This document shows positions 7,295 to 16,320 of a stretch of DNA of 64,000 nucleotides, piece after piece. Within the stretch, counting starts at the first letter, position 1. Every line of letters begins with the position of its first letter. Below the pieces are notes generated by a model. It searched no databases. It saw only the letters and a program-made list of their open reading frames with translations, and was not told the DNA's origin. Origin of the DNA: an uncultured Nioella sp. (lineage in GTDB: Bacteria > Pseudomonadota > Alphaproteobacteria > Rhodobacterales > Rhodobacteraceae). The position numbers and the translations under genes were made by a program. The stretch covers positions 952,869 through 1,016,868 of the forward strand of contig CANLZL010000001.1 in assembly GCA_947495575.1 (NCBI GenBank), given 5' to 3'.

Positions 7295-8872
7295 ATGACA
7301 GATCGAATTTTCATCGGTGGCGGTGGCGACGGTTATTCGGAGGCGCAGAGCCTTCTGCTGAAATACGCAAACCGTCATGGGTTGATCGCGGGCGCCACGG
7401 GCACCGGTAAGACAGTCACGCTGCAGATTCTCGCTGAAAGCTTTTCGGCGCAGGGTGTTCCGGTCTTTCTGTCCGACGTGAAAGGCGATCTCTCCGGATT
7501 GGGTGCTGCGGGACGCGCCGATTTCAAATTGCATGACGCATTCATGGAACGCGCCGGAACGATTGCCTTTTCGGATTATGCCTACACTTCATTTCCCGTC
7601 ACCTTCTGGGATCTGTATGGAGAGGCCGGCCATCCGGTTCGCACAACAATCTCTGAAATGGGACCGCTGCTATTGGCGCGCCTCTTGGAACTGACCGAGG
7701 CGCAGGAAGGAATTTTGAACATCGCATTCCGTGTTGCCGATGAGCAGGGACTGGGTTTGTTGGATCTAAAAGACTTGCAGGCCCTGCTGGTTTGGGTCGG
7801 TCAGCATCGTCAGGAGCTGTCCCTGCGCTATGGCAATGTCTCGACCGCGTCTATCGGAGCCATTCAGCGGCGATTGCTGGTTCTGGAAACGCAGGGCGGC
7901 GAGAACCTCTTTGGCGAACCGGCGCTGGAGTTGAACGATATCATGCGAACAGATGTCGATGGGCGCGGGCGCATCAATATTCTGGCCGCTGATGAGCTGA
8001 TGGGATCGCCGCGTCTTTACGCCACTTTCCTGCTTTGGTTGCTGTCCGAATTGTTCGAAGTGCTGCCCGAAGTGGGCGATCCCGACAAGCCGAAATTGGT
8101 CTTCTTTTTTGACGAGGCGCATCTCCTCTTCGATGACGCACCGAAAGCGTTGGTCGATAAAGTTGAACAGGTTGCCCGCCTAATCCGATCCAAAGGCGTT
8201 GGAGTCTATTTCATCACCCAAAACCCTGCCGATGTCCCAGAGGATATTCTCGGTCAACTTGGCAACCGGGTTCAGCATGCTTTGCGCGCCTTCACGGCCA
8301 AGGATCGTCGCGAGTTGCGACAGGCGGCTGAAAACTATCGCGACAACCCCCGTTTTGACACCGAGGATGCGATCCGGGAAGTGGGCGTGGGGGAGGCGGT
8401 AACCTCCTTGCTGGAGCGCAAAGGCATTCCGGGCGTGGCTGAACGGACATTGATTCGTCCACCCAGTTCGCAACTAGGGCCGTTGGATACGGCAACCCGC
8501 GCCTCGTTAATCGCCGCGTCGCCGATTGCGGGCAAATATGAAACCGAAATTGACCGCGAAAGCGCTTTCGAGGTTTTGCAGGCCCGTGCGGCTGAAGCCG
8601 CGCAAGAGGCTGAAGTTGCTGAAGAAAAGGCCGACGAAGAGGAAAGCCCCGCCGTGCGCGAATACCAAACCGGGCGACGCTATTCTGGAAACCGGGTGGG
8701 TCGGTCGTCATCGCGGACACAATCCAGCCCGGCACCAACGCGCAGCCGACCCCGGTCGCGATCTGACAGTGTCGGGACCGCATTTGCAAAAAGCTTTGCC
8801 CGACAGCTTGGCACACAATCAGGTCGTGCGGTCGTGCGGGGTATTCTGGGGGGGCTTTTCCGCGGAAGATGA
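7295..8872 (+). CDS. HerA-like helicase domain ATPase (DUF853 family)
   Basis: 525 residues of the FtsK/HerA ATPase superfamily. The Walker A loop GATGTGKT is at residues 33-40 and the Walker B/DEAH box [10 protein letters not shown] has its Asp at 273. A typical sensor segment [19 protein letters not shown] follows. The last 100 residues are charged and low complexity (Ala/Glu then Arg/Ser) and probably disordered. Unlike archaeal HerA it has no NurA nuclease neighbour, so a repair role cannot be claimed; members are annotated only as helicase HerA-like proteins. It stands alone, upstream of ccmF. Confidence 0.88.
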   Translation: MTDRIFIGGGGDGYSEAQSLLLKYANRHGLIAGATGTGKTVTLQILAESFSAQGVPVFLSDVKGDLSGLGAAGRADFKLHDAFMERAGTIAFSDYAYTSFPVTFWDLYGEAGHPVRTTISEMGPLLLARLLELTEAQEGILNIAFRVADEQGLGLLDLKDLQALLVWVGQHRQELSLRYGNVSTASIGAIQRRLLVLETQGGENLFGEPALELNDIMRTDVDGRGRINILAADELMGSPRLYATFLLWLLSELFEVLPEVGDPDKPKLVFFFDEAHLLFDDAPKALVDKVEQVARLIRSKGVGVYFITQNPADVPEDILGQLGNRVQHALRAFTAKDRRELRQAAENYRDNPRFDTEDAIREVGVGEAVTSLLERKGIPGVAERTLIRPPSSQLGPLDTATRASLIAASPIAGKYETEIDRESAFEVLQARAAEAAQEAEVAEEKADEEESPAVREYQTGRRYSGNRVGRSSSRTQSSPAPTRSRPRSRSDSVGTAFAKSFARQLGTQSGRAVVRGILGGLFRGR

Positions 8873-9021
8873 CTGCGTGGTGTCAGGTCTGTGGCCTCTT
8901 GGCGACGGCGGAGCGTGCCGCGTCAGGCTGCGCTGCAGCCCTCCTTGACCCGCATTGCCATGGATGTGTTCAGCCGATGGTGGGAAATATTCCCGGCTAT
9001 TCTGCAAGTGGAGTTTCGGAG

Positions 9022-9042
9022 CCTCCGGCGGAGGAATTTTTT
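9022..9042 (+). terminator. short terminator after the HerA-like gene, part of a dispersed element
   Basis: CCTCC (9022-9026), a GGC loop, GGAGG (9030-9034), then AATTTTTT. The sequence that follows, TTTTGGCAAAATGAA (9039-9053), occurs again exactly at 51302-51316, so this seems to be one copy of a dispersed intergenic element. Confidence 0.5.
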
Positions 9043-9125
9043 GGCAAAATGAACGCGATAAAACATCTGCGACCCGGTGACGCTTGGCCTTGGAAGCCTC
9101 CGGTGCATGCTCTAGTGTCTGCCGC

Positions 9126-11099
9126 ATGATTGTAGAGCTCGGACATTTCGCCCTCATTTTGGCTTTTGCTGTTTCCATTTTTCAGATGGTGGTGCCCATG
9201 GTGGGGGCCTCTAAAGGGTGGGGCGATTGGATGGCCGCGGCAGGGCCTGCCGCATCGGCACAGTTTTTGCTGACGGCCGCCAGTTTCGGCGCGTTGACAT
9301 TTGCTTTTGTCACCTCTGATTTCTCGGTTGCCCTAGTGACGGCCAACTCACATACGCTGAAGCCGATGCTTTACAAAATCTCGGGCGTTTGGGGCAATCA
9401 CGAGGGATCGCTTCTGCTTTGGGTGCTTATCTTAACGCTGTTCGGAGCGATGGCCGCGTGGTTTGGCGGTAATCTGCCGGAAACACTGAAAGCACGCGTT
9501 CTTGCGGTGCAAAGCTCCATCGGGGCGGCCTTCTTTGCGTTTATCCTTTTCACGTCAAATCCGTTTTTGCGTTTGGAATCACCGCCCTTTGACGGGGGCG
9601 ACTTGAACCCGCTGTTGCAGGACCCCGGATTGGCCTTCCATCCGCCGTTCCTTTACCTTGGCTATGTCGGCCTGAGCATGGCGTTTTCCTTTGCGGTTGC
9701 GGCTTTGATTGAGGGGCGCGTGGATGCGGCATGGGGCCGGTGGGTGCGCCCCTGGACCCTGGCAGCTTGGCTGTTTTTGACCATCGGGATCGGTTTGGGC
9801 AGCTGGTGGGCCTATTATGAGCTTGGCTGGGGCGGGTTCTGGTTCTGGGACCCGGTGGAAAACGCCAGTTTCATGCCTTGGCTGATTTCTGCAGCCTTGT
9901 TGCATTCGGCCATAGTTGTAGAGAAGCGCGAGACCCTGAAAAGCTGGACCATTCTATTGGCGATCCTCGCCTTTGGGTTTTCATTGATCGGCGCCTTTAT
10001 CGTGCGTTCGGGGGTTTTGACGTCGGTTCATGCCTTTGCGAATGACCCGGAACGCGGGATATTTATCCTCGCCATCTTGGGTGTCTTTATGGGTGGTGCG
10101 TTTTTGCTTTTCGCGCTGCGGGCCGGGGCAATGCAATCCAAAGGGGTTTTTGGGCTCGTCAGCCGGGAAAGCGCCCTTGTTTTGAATAACTTACTGTTGG
10201 CGGTGTCGGCTTTGGTCGTCTTTGTGGGAACGGTGTGGCCATTGTTTGCCGAGATGTTTTTTGACCGCACGCTGTCCGTTGGACCACCATTCTTCAACGC
10301 GGCCTTCGGTCCGTTTGTGTTGGCGCTGGCAGTTGTCTTGCCGCTTGGGTCAATGCTGCCGTGGAAACGGGCAAAAATCGGTCGCGTGACGCGGCAGATC
10401 TGGCCCTTGGCGGTGTTGGCTGTTGCGGCCGCCCTGTTGGCATATGCCATCTTCTCCGGCGAGTCCGCGATTGGACCGATCTTCATTGGTCTGGCTGTTT
10501 GGCTGGTGGCCGGGGCAGGCGTAGATCTGTGGACGCGCACAGGCCGCGGTGCTTTTTCCGGTCGCTTGTCCCGATTGACCCGGCTGCCGCGGGCAGATTG
10601 GGGCAAGGCAGTCGCACACGCAGGCCTTGGTTTGACGATCTTTGGAATCGCGGCGCTTTCGACCTATGAGCAGGAAGATATTCGTTTGGTCCGTTTGGGC
10701 GAAACCTATGACATTGGGGCCTATTCCGTTACCTTGACCGGGGTGCGCGACGTGCAAGGGCCAAACTATGTGTCGATGATGGGAACGGTCGAAATCACAC
10801 GCGATGGCCGCGACGTGGCAGTCCTGAATCCAGAGCGGCGTTTTTATCCGGTTGCGCGAATGCCAACGACCGAGGCGGCCATTGATAATGGCTTCACCCG
10901 GGATCTATACGTTGTTCTTGGTGAGCCCAGCCAGGGCGGTTTCGCCTTACGGGTATATATCAAGCCATGGGCGAATTGGATTTGGGGCGGGTCGATCATT
11001 ATGGCGCTTGGTGGGGCCTTGTCGCTCTCTGATCGCCGGTACCGCGTTGCAGCCGGGGCCGCGAAATCCCGTGGTGCCAAAGGGGTACCAGCGGAATGA
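9126..11099 (+). CDS. ccmF: cytochrome c-type biogenesis protein CcmF
   Basis: 657 residues, started at the ATG giving MIVELGHFALILAFAVS. This polytopic inner-membrane protein has about 14-15 hydrophobic segments and the haem-handling tryptophan-rich signature WGGFWFWDPVENAS (residues about 235-250) that opens to the periplasm. With CcmH and CcmI it forms the haem lyase of cytochrome c maturation system I, attaching haem to CXXCH apocytochromes. The stop overlaps the ccmH start (ATGA). ccmA-E and ccmG are not in this window, but ccmI and ccdA are. Confidence 0.96.
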   Translation: MIVELGHFALILAFAVSIFQMVVPMVGASKGWGDWMAAAGPAASAQFLLTAASFGALTFAFVTSDFSVALVTANSHTLKPMLYKISGVWGNHEGSLLLWVLILTLFGAMAAWFGGNLPETLKARVLAVQSSIGAAFFAFILFTSNPFLRLESPPFDGGDLNPLLQDPGLAFHPPFLYLGYVGLSMAFSFAVAALIEGRVDAAWGRWVRPWTLAAWLFLTIGIGLGSWWAYYELGWGGFWFWDPVENASFMPWLISAALLHSAIVVEKRETLKSWTILLAILAFGFSLIGAFIVRSGVLTSVHAFANDPERGIFILAILGVFMGGAFLLFALRAGAMQSKGVFGLVSRESALVLNNLLLAVSALVVFVGTVWPLFAEMFFDRTLSVGPPFFNAAFGPFVLALAVVLPLGSMLPWKRAKIGRVTRQIWPLAVLAVAAALLAYAIFSGESAIGPIFIGLAVWLVAGAGVDLWTRTGRGAFSGRLSRLTRLPRADWGKAVAHAGLGLTIFGIAALSTYEQEDIRLVRLGETYDIGAYSVTLTGVRDVQGPNYVSMMGTVEITRDGRDVAVLNPERRFYPVARMPTTEAAIDNGFTRDLYVVLGEPSQGGFALRVYIKPWANWIWGGSIIMALGGALSLSDRRYRVAAGAAKSRGAKGVPAE

Positions 11100-11545
11100 A
11101 GCGTCTTCTTCTGATCGTATTGCTGCTGGCCAGTCCGGTTTGGGCAGTTGAACCTGATGAGGTGCTGGACGATCCGGTGCTGGAGGAGCGTGCTCGCGAC
11201 ATCTCAGCCGGGTTGCGCTGCCTTGTATGCCGGAATGAAAGCATCGATGAAAGTCACGCAGAGCTTGCCCGTGACCTGAGGTTGCTGGTGCGCGAACGCC
11301 TTGTGGCGGGCGATGAGGATACAGAGGTCGTCAGCTACATCGTAGAGCGGTATGGCGAATACGTGCTTCTGCGTCCCAATTTAGAGGGTGCGAACCTGCT
11401 GCTGTGGCTTGCGGGACCAGCAATGGCGCTGTTCGGCCTTTTGATGGCAATCCTGTTTATCCGTGGTCAGTCCAGTCAACGGCGGACGCCTGATGGTTTG
11501 AGCGAGGCTGAAAAAGAGCGTGTTGCCGAACTGATGAAAGACTGA
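11096..11545 (+). CDS. ccmH: cytochrome c-type biogenesis protein CcmH
   Basis: 149 residues with an N-terminal signal segment, the redox motif LRCLVCRNESI (CXXC), and one C-terminal membrane helix (LLLWLAGPAMALFGLLMAI). CcmH reduces or presents the apocytochrome cysteines to the CcmF haem lyase in the periplasm. This is the short, single-domain form; the TPR part that E. coli fuses to it is encoded separately here as ccmI at 13.1-14.4 kb. It overlaps ccmF by four bases. Confidence 0.95.
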   Translation: MKRLLLIVLLLASPVWAVEPDEVLDDPVLEERARDISAGLRCLVCRNESIDESHAELARDLRLLVRERLVAGDEDTEVVSYIVERYGEYVLLRPNLEGANLLLWLAGPAMALFGLLMAILFIRGQSSQRRTPDGLSEAEKERVAELMKD

Positions 11546-11619
11546 CGCCGCGTTTTACCTTTCCCTGTCGAAGGCCCAAGCCTATGTATCGGTAGGGAAT
11601 AGAAAAACGGGCAGGGTCG

Positions 11620-12396
11620 ATGCATTACGAAACTATCTCGCTGGAAACATCGAACGGCGTGGCCGTCATCACTCTGAACCGGCCAGAGGTCATGAATTCG
11701 CTCAATACCCAAATGCGGGCTGAGCTGAACCATGCCCTGACCGCCATGGCCAACGGACCAAGAGTTGTTGTGCTGACAGGCGAAGGAAAAGCCTTTTGCG
11801 CGGGCCAAGATCTGGGCGACAAGGGCAATGTCAACGACCTGAACCTCGAACGCCTTTTGCGCGATGAATATTCGCCCTTGTTGCGTCTGATTGCCGATTG
11901 CCCGGTGCCGGTTCTTGCCGCCGTGAATGGCGTGGCGGCAGGGGCAGGGGCCAGTCTTGCCTTGGCCTGCGATATTGTCATTGCGTCCGAGGATGCCACC
12001 TTCATGCAGGCATTTTCCAAAATTGGCCTGATCCCGGATGCAGGCGCAACCTACCATTTGCCGCGAAAAGTAGGACTTGCGCAGGCTATGGGCCTTGCCA
12101 TGTTTGCCGACAAAATCTCGGCCCGCAAAGCCGAAGAATTGGGCATGATTTGGGAGGCGGTCGGCGCGGCACGTTTTAACCTACATTGGCGCGAACGGGC
12201 CGAGACCTTGGCCAAGGGACCGACCCAGGCCTATTGCCGGATCAAAGCGGCAATGCGGGCCAGCTTTGGCAACGATTTGGAAAAACAGATGCTGCTGGAG
12301 GCACAATTGCAGGGCGAATGCGGTTACACGCGCGATTTCAAAGAAGGCGTATTGGCCTTTCTCGAAAAACGCTCGGCAGAGTTTGACGGGCGCTAA
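11620..12396 (+). CDS. enoyl-CoA hydratase/isomerase family protein, PaaG-like
   Basis: 258 residues of the crotonase fold. The oxyanion-hole segments CAGQDLGD (about residues 61-68) and the GVAAGAGASLALACD helix (about 105-119) are clear. The close fit to PaaG, 2-(1,2-epoxy-1,2-dihydrophenyl)acetyl-CoA isomerase, rests on the overall pattern; no other phenylacetate genes are nearby, so a general acyl-CoA role is equally possible. It stands between ccmH and the converging DUF1289 gene, and its stop codon overlaps the DUF1289 stop on the other strand. Confidence 0.85.
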   Translation: MHYETISLETSNGVAVITLNRPEVMNSLNTQMRAELNHALTAMANGPRVVVLTGEGKAFCAGQDLGDKGNVNDLNLERLLRDEYSPLLRLIADCPVPVLAAVNGVAAGAGASLALACDIVIASEDATFMQAFSKIGLIPDAGATYHLPRKVGLAQAMGLAMFADKISARKAEELGMIWEAVGAARFNLHWRERAETLAKGPTQAYCRIKAAMRASFGNDLEKQMLLEAQLQGECGYTRDFKEGVLAFLEKRSAEFDGR

Positions 12397-12635
12397 CCGG
12401 CATTTCGGCGTTTGAGACGGGCGTTGCGACCGCCCCTTCGTTGTTTCAGCAGCGCTCTGCGCGACGGAAGGTCGGTTAGCACGGCCTTGCGCTCGTCGGG
12501 CGCAAGACGACTCCACGCGGCGATCTCATCCATTGTGCGCAAACAGCCGGTGCAGATCTCGGCATCGGGATGGATGACACAGATCTTGACGCAGGGGCTT
12601 TTCACCTCGTCGCGTTTCCAGATCTGATCTTTCAT
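12393..12635 (-). CDS. DUF1289 domain protein
   Basis: 80 residues with the family's cysteine pattern PCVKICVIHPDAEICTGC, probably a small metal-binding site, then a basic arginine-rich tail. Function unknown. Its start overlaps the ruvX stop by four bases, so it is the last gene of the ccmI-ruvX-DUF1289 operon. Confidence 0.85.
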   Translation of the reverse strand: MKDQIWKRDEVKSPCVKICVIHPDAEICTGCLRTMDEIAAWSRLAPDERKAVLTDLPSRRALLKQRRGGRNARLKRRNAG

Positions 12636-13111
12636 GCGCCAGCCCTTTTCAGATGCCCCAGGCGATCCAGGACTCCTTGTAAGATATACCCGGCCGCCAC
12701 GTGATCAATGACCTCAGAGCGACGTTTTCGGCTTGTATCCGCCTCCAAGAGGGCTCTTTCGGCAGCAACCGTCGACAATCGCTCATCCCAGTAGCCTATC
12801 GGCAGGTCGATGAGGCGCGCGAAATTTCGGGCAAACGCGCGGGTTGATTGGGCGCGTGGGCCCTCCGAGCCGTCCATGTTGCGCGGCAGCCCAAGGACGA
12901 TTCCACCGATTGATCGATGGGTGATGATCGCCATCAAGGCATTGGCATCTGCAGTGAATTTCGTGCGCTTAACTGTTTCTAGCGGTGTCGATACGCTCAG
13001 AAACGGATCAGACACCGCGACGCCGATGGTTTTTGTGCCAAGATCCAGCCCCATGACGGCGCGCATTGAGGGCAGGGCCGCCGCGAACTCTTCGATGGTT
13101 TCATGGATCAT
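12632..13111 (-). CDS. ruvX: Holliday junction resolvase-like RuvX (YqgF)
   Basis: 159 residues of the RNase H-like YqgF family: GLDLGTKTIGVAVSD near residue 20, GLPRNMDGSEG near 95, WDERLST, and a final acidic motif VIDHVAAGYILQ. The family is implicated in 16S rRNA 5'-end processing and Holliday junction cleavage. It overlaps ccmI by four bases upstream and DUF1289 by four bases downstream. Confidence 0.92.
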   Translation of the reverse strand: MIHETIEEFAAALPSMRAVMGLDLGTKTIGVAVSDPFLSVSTPLETVKRTKFTADANALMAIITHRSIGGIVLGLPRNMDGSEGPRAQSTRAFARNFARLIDLPIGYWDERLSTVAAERALLEADTSRKRRSEVIDHVAAGYILQGVLDRLGHLKRAGA

Positions 13112-14352
13112 TCGTCTGCCCCTTCGGCCTCCAACGCGGCCCCAGCCTCACGGATCAGGGCCATCGCTTCGTCTGAGCCCGCAAAGGCGCGCAGGGCTTC
13201 GTCAAAGATACTGCGCGCCTGGCGCTCTTGGCCAAGGACAAGGTAGGATGAGATCAGGCGTGCCCAATCCTCGGGGGGTCCACCTTCCACGGCCAGGCGC
13301 TCTGCCAGGTTGGCAACCATTCCGTCGATCATCGCGCGGCGATCTTCCTCAGAGAGTTCCTGGGCGGCCGCAAGATCCTCGTCGCTTGGGCCAGCCAGTT
13401 CAGGTCGTTCGGGTGGCTGGGGCAACTCCTCCAGCGATACAGGGTCACCTGCCATCGCGGCCACAGCCTCAATCTGGCCACGGATGGGTGGCAACCACGG
13501 ATCGCCCGGCTGGCTATCGGCCAGCAGGTTGCGCCAAATCGAATACCCCAAGTCAGGCCGTCCTTGCCGCGCAAACATCAGGCCAACATAGTACCGTGCG
13601 CCACCATTTGTGGGCTGCTGCACAAGGACGTCCTGCAAAAGCGCTTCTGTCTCAGGGGAAATATAGCCCCCTGCGGCCATGAACATCATTTCGGCAAGGT
13701 TGAGAAGGTCATCAGGTTCCGCATCATCTCCAAGGGCCTCAATCAGGCGCTCCTGTGCCAGCCGCGCGGCGCGAAAATTGCCGATACGGGATTCCTCGAA
13801 CGCCAAAAGACGTAGGCCCTCTACTTCATCGGGGCGGCGTTCCATTTCGGTGCGCAATTGCGCCAGTAATTCGGCACGGCGTTCATCCGGATCAACCCGA
13901 ATTTCCTGAGGCACGACCGCTTCTGCATCGGCTTGGCTTGGGCGACCGGCGCGGTTCTCTTCAACCAGAGATATCCGGGTTTCAATGGGCAGATCAGGAT
14001 AACCCGGCGCGCCCAGAACCCAATAAAGGGCGCCCGATCCAGCAAGCAGCAGCGCAAGGATCACAAGCGCAGGCGCAGGTCGCGATTGCCCAACGGGGGC
14101 CGATTGGGCGGCATGCATGGCCTTATCGGCCTCCAGCAGGCGGCGGGCCACTTCCGTGCGGGTGCGTTCGGCCTCGTCTTCGCTGAGTGTTCCGCGCGCG
14201 AGGTCGCGTTCCACTTCCTTCAACTGATCGCGGTAGATTTGCAGGTCCTGATCGGTGGCGGCAGGCGCAGGGCGACCCGGGCGTAAAAACACCACGGCCA
14301 CCGATGCGCCAATCATCAGCGTCAATAATCCGGCGATAATCCAGAAGCCCAT
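13108..14352 (-). CDS. ccmI: cytochrome c maturation protein CcmI
   Basis: 414 residues from the ATG giving MGFWIIAGLLTLMIGAS, behind a clear GGAGGGG site; an upstream ATG in the same frame lacks such a site. Two membrane helices (residues about 3-25 and 95-115) flank a cytoplasmic leucine-zipper-like segment (LKEVERDLARGTLSEDEAE). A long periplasmic TPR-like domain follows. CcmI is the chaperone that binds apocytochrome c and hands it to CcmF/CcmH. Separation from ccmF-ccmH, with ruvX downstream, looks like the arrangement I associate with this bacterial group. Confidence 0.93.
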   Translation of the reverse strand: MGFWIIAGLLTLMIGASVAVVFLRPGRPAPAATDQDLQIYRDQLKEVERDLARGTLSEDEAERTRTEVARRLLEADKAMHAAQSAPVGQSRPAPALVILALLLAGSGALYWVLGAPGYPDLPIETRISLVEENRAGRPSQADAEAVVPQEIRVDPDERRAELLAQLRTEMERRPDEVEGLRLLAFEESRIGNFRAARLAQERLIEALGDDAEPDDLLNLAEMMFMAAGGYISPETEALLQDVLVQQPTNGGARYYVGLMFARQGRPDLGYSIWRNLLADSQPGDPWLPPIRGQIEAVAAMAGDPVSLEELPQPPERPELAGPSDEDLAAAQELSEEDRRAMIDGMVANLAERLAVEGGPPEDWARLISSYLVLGQERQARSIFDEALRAFAGSDEAMALIREAGAALEAEGADE

Positions 14353-14546
14353 TGGCCCCTCCTGCGTGTTTTCTGCCTTCCCATCATCTATAGCGCTGTG
14401 CCGCCCGCTAAAAGCCCTATTGGCCCTCAAAAAACGACATCTGCGCCGGGGGTGTGTCGCAAAATCGTGAAAACATGCCGCCGCGTGGGCGGAGAATCTG
14501 TGGCCATTGCCGCATGACTTTCTGGCAGGACAATTTGAGGGTCGCC

Positions 14547-15791
14547 ATGCGCCGCTATTCCGCTTTCGCTATCGCCCGTGAGGCCGCCAGATACCATCAG
14601 GGATGGGAGCGCGCTTGGGCCGCGCCAGAGCCAAAGAAGCACTACGATGTGATTATCGTGGGTGCGGGCGGGCATGGCCTTGCCACAGCCTTCTATCTTG
14701 GCAAAAATTTCGGCATCACTAATGTAGCTGTGATCGAAAAAGGCTGGTTGGGCGGCGGAAATACCGGGCGAAACACGACCATTATCCGCTCCAATTACCT
14801 GCAGGATCCCTCGGCCGCGATCTATGAAAAGGCCCGCTCTCTTTATGAAACGATGAGCCAGGACCTGAACTATAACGTTATGTTCAGCCCGCGCGGCGTC
14901 ATCATGCTGGCCCAGACCCATCATGAGGTGCGCGGCTATCAGCGCACAGCCCATGCGAACGCGCTGCAAGGCGTGAAGACTGAATTCATCAGCCCGCAAA
15001 GGGTCAAGGAACTGGTGCCGATCATCCACCTGGACGGCCCGCGCTTTCCTGTTCTGGGTGGTCTCTGGCAGGATCGGGGCGGCACCGCGCGCCATGACGC
15101 TGTGGCCTGGGGATATGCACGGGCTTGTTCCGATATGGGTATGGATATTCTGCAAAAAACCGAAGTGACCGGCGTGACCTCCGAGGGGGGTAAAGTCACC
15201 GGCGTTGAAACGACGCGCGGGTTCATTGGATGCACCAAGCTTGGCATGGTTGTGGCGGGACATTGCGGCGTGCTGGCCGAAAAGGCCGGGTTCCGTCTGC
15301 CGGTAGAGTCAGTTGCGCTTCAGGCCTTGGTTTCCGAGCCGATCAAGCCTTGCATGGATGTCGTCGTGATGGCCAACACCGTGCACGGATACATGAGCCA
15401 ATCTGACAAGGGAGAGATGGTTATCGGTGGCGGAACGGATGCCTATAACAATTACACGCAGCGCGGGTCCTTCCACCATATCGAGGAAACCGTGCGTGCG
15501 TTGATTGAAACATTTCCGATGATCAGCCGCCTGAAGATGCTGCGCCAATGGGGCGGGATCGTGGATGTCACGGGCGACCGTTCGCCCATCCTGTCAAAAA
15601 CCCCGATTGAAGGAATATTTGTCAATTGTGGTTGGGGAACGGGTGGGTTCAAGGCCATCCCGGGGTCGGGCTGGGGCTTTGCCGAGTTGGTGGCCAAGGG
15701 CCAGTCACCGTTGACAGACGCGTTCGGTCTAAACCGTTTCCGCGAAGGCCGGTTTATCGACGAAAGCGTCGCGGCCGGGGTGGCGCATTGA
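14547..15791 (+). CDS. soxB: sarcosine oxidase, beta subunit
   Basis: 414 residues from the ATG giving MRRYSAFAIAREA, behind TTGAGGG; an upstream extension lacks family similarity. The FAD-binding motif VGAGGHGLATAFYLG lies near residues 37-51, and the GRNTTIIRSNY segment contains the region where heterotetrameric sarcosine oxidases bind FMN covalently (a conserved His is not obvious in it). GWGTGGFKAIPGSG near the C-terminus matches the amine-oxidase fold. The enzyme demethylates sarcosine to glycine, producing H2O2 and, with folate, methylene-tetrahydrofolate. First gene of soxBDAG. Confidence 0.93.
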   Translation: MRRYSAFAIAREAARYHQGWERAWAAPEPKKHYDVIIVGAGGHGLATAFYLGKNFGITNVAVIEKGWLGGGNTGRNTTIIRSNYLQDPSAAIYEKARSLYETMSQDLNYNVMFSPRGVIMLAQTHHEVRGYQRTAHANALQGVKTEFISPQRVKELVPIIHLDGPRFPVLGGLWQDRGGTARHDAVAWGYARACSDMGMDILQKTEVTGVTSEGGKVTGVETTRGFIGCTKLGMVVAGHCGVLAEKAGFRLPVESVALQALVSEPIKPCMDVVVMANTVHGYMSQSDKGEMVIGGGTDAYNNYTQRGSFHHIEETVRALIETFPMISRLKMLRQWGGIVDVTGDRSPILSKTPIEGIFVNCGWGTGGFKAIPGSGWGFAELVAKGQSPLTDAFGLNRFREGRFIDESVAAGVAH

Positions 15792-15816
15792 TGGACGCCC
15801 ATGTTTCAGGATGTGG

Positions 15817-15948
15817 TCAGGAGGCGTTGTCGTTTTCGCCACGACGTGCGGCCCGTCTGGCAACCCAGATATTCCACAGCCGCCGCAAAACCCAAACATC
15901 AACCGCAATGGCGGCTGCAATGAACAATATGATCGCTATCTGTCCCAT
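15817..15948 (-). CDS. candidate 43-residue small membrane protein inside the sox operon
   Basis: In the 208-base gap between soxB and soxD, the minus strand reads a small protein starting MGQIAIILFIAAAIAV, then DVWVLRRLWNIWVARRAARR and a short acidic tail GENDNAS. One hydrophobic helix followed by a positive patch is the profile of a real single-pass membrane peptide. The plus-strand frame in the same gap looks like noise. Against it: no good ribosome site, and two rare ATA codons near the start. Its opposite orientation to sox is odd. Function unknown. Confidence 0.4.
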   Translation of the reverse strand: MGQIAIILFIAAAIAVDVWVLRRLWNIWVARRAARRGENDNAS

Positions 15949-15999
15949 GGTTTTTCAATTGGGGACCCCAATGCGATTGATCAAGAGGAGCTTGGCAAA

Positions 16000-16320
16000 A
16001 TGCTGATCCTTGAATGCCCATATTGCGGCGTTACGGCCGATGAGACCGAATTGGCGGCAGGTGGAGAAGCGCATTTGAAGCGTTTCGGACCGGGCTCCTC
16101 TGATGAAGAGTTTGAAGGCTACCTTTTTCACCGTCAAAACCCCAAAGGCGTACATTTCGAACGCTGGCGGCATGCCAATGGCTGCGGCAAGTGGTTTCAC
16201 GCGGCCCGCTGCACGGCCTCTCTTGAAGTTTTTGCGACCTACACGGCGCAGATTGCGGAGCCGCCTGCAGAGGTCATTGCCGCCATTCGCGCAAAGCGCC
16301 CCGATTGGAGCCCAGAATAA
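16000..16320 (+). CDS. soxD: sarcosine oxidase, delta subunit
   Basis: 106 residues from the ATG giving MLILECPYCGVTADET, behind AAGAGGAG. This small subunit binds zinc: CPYC near the N-terminus and a later histidine and cysteine (HANGC, AARC). The family is about 100 residues long. Its TAA stop overlaps the soxA ATG (TAATG), so the subunits are translationally coupled. Confidence 0.93.
   Translation: MLILECPYCGVTADETELAAGGEAHLKRFGPGSSDEEFEGYLFHRQNPKGVHFERWRHANGCGKWFHAARCTASLEVFATYTAQIAEPPAEVIAAIRAKRPDWSPE

Noticed and set aside
7295..8872. HerA-NurA-type defence or repair system
   Set aside because: No NurA nuclease, Sir2 or other HerA partner lies beside the gene; the neighbours are cytochrome c maturation genes.
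14454..14546. Upstream start for soxB adding 31 residues
   Set aside because: The added segment (MSQNRENMPPRG...) has no family similarity, overlaps the likely promoter and a CCGCC/GGCGG hairpin, and the internal ATG has a better ribosome site.
15626..16006. Plus-strand frame spanning the soxB-soxD gap
   Set aside because: Mostly overlaps soxB in another frame and reads as noise; the minus-strand peptide in the same gap looks more protein-like.
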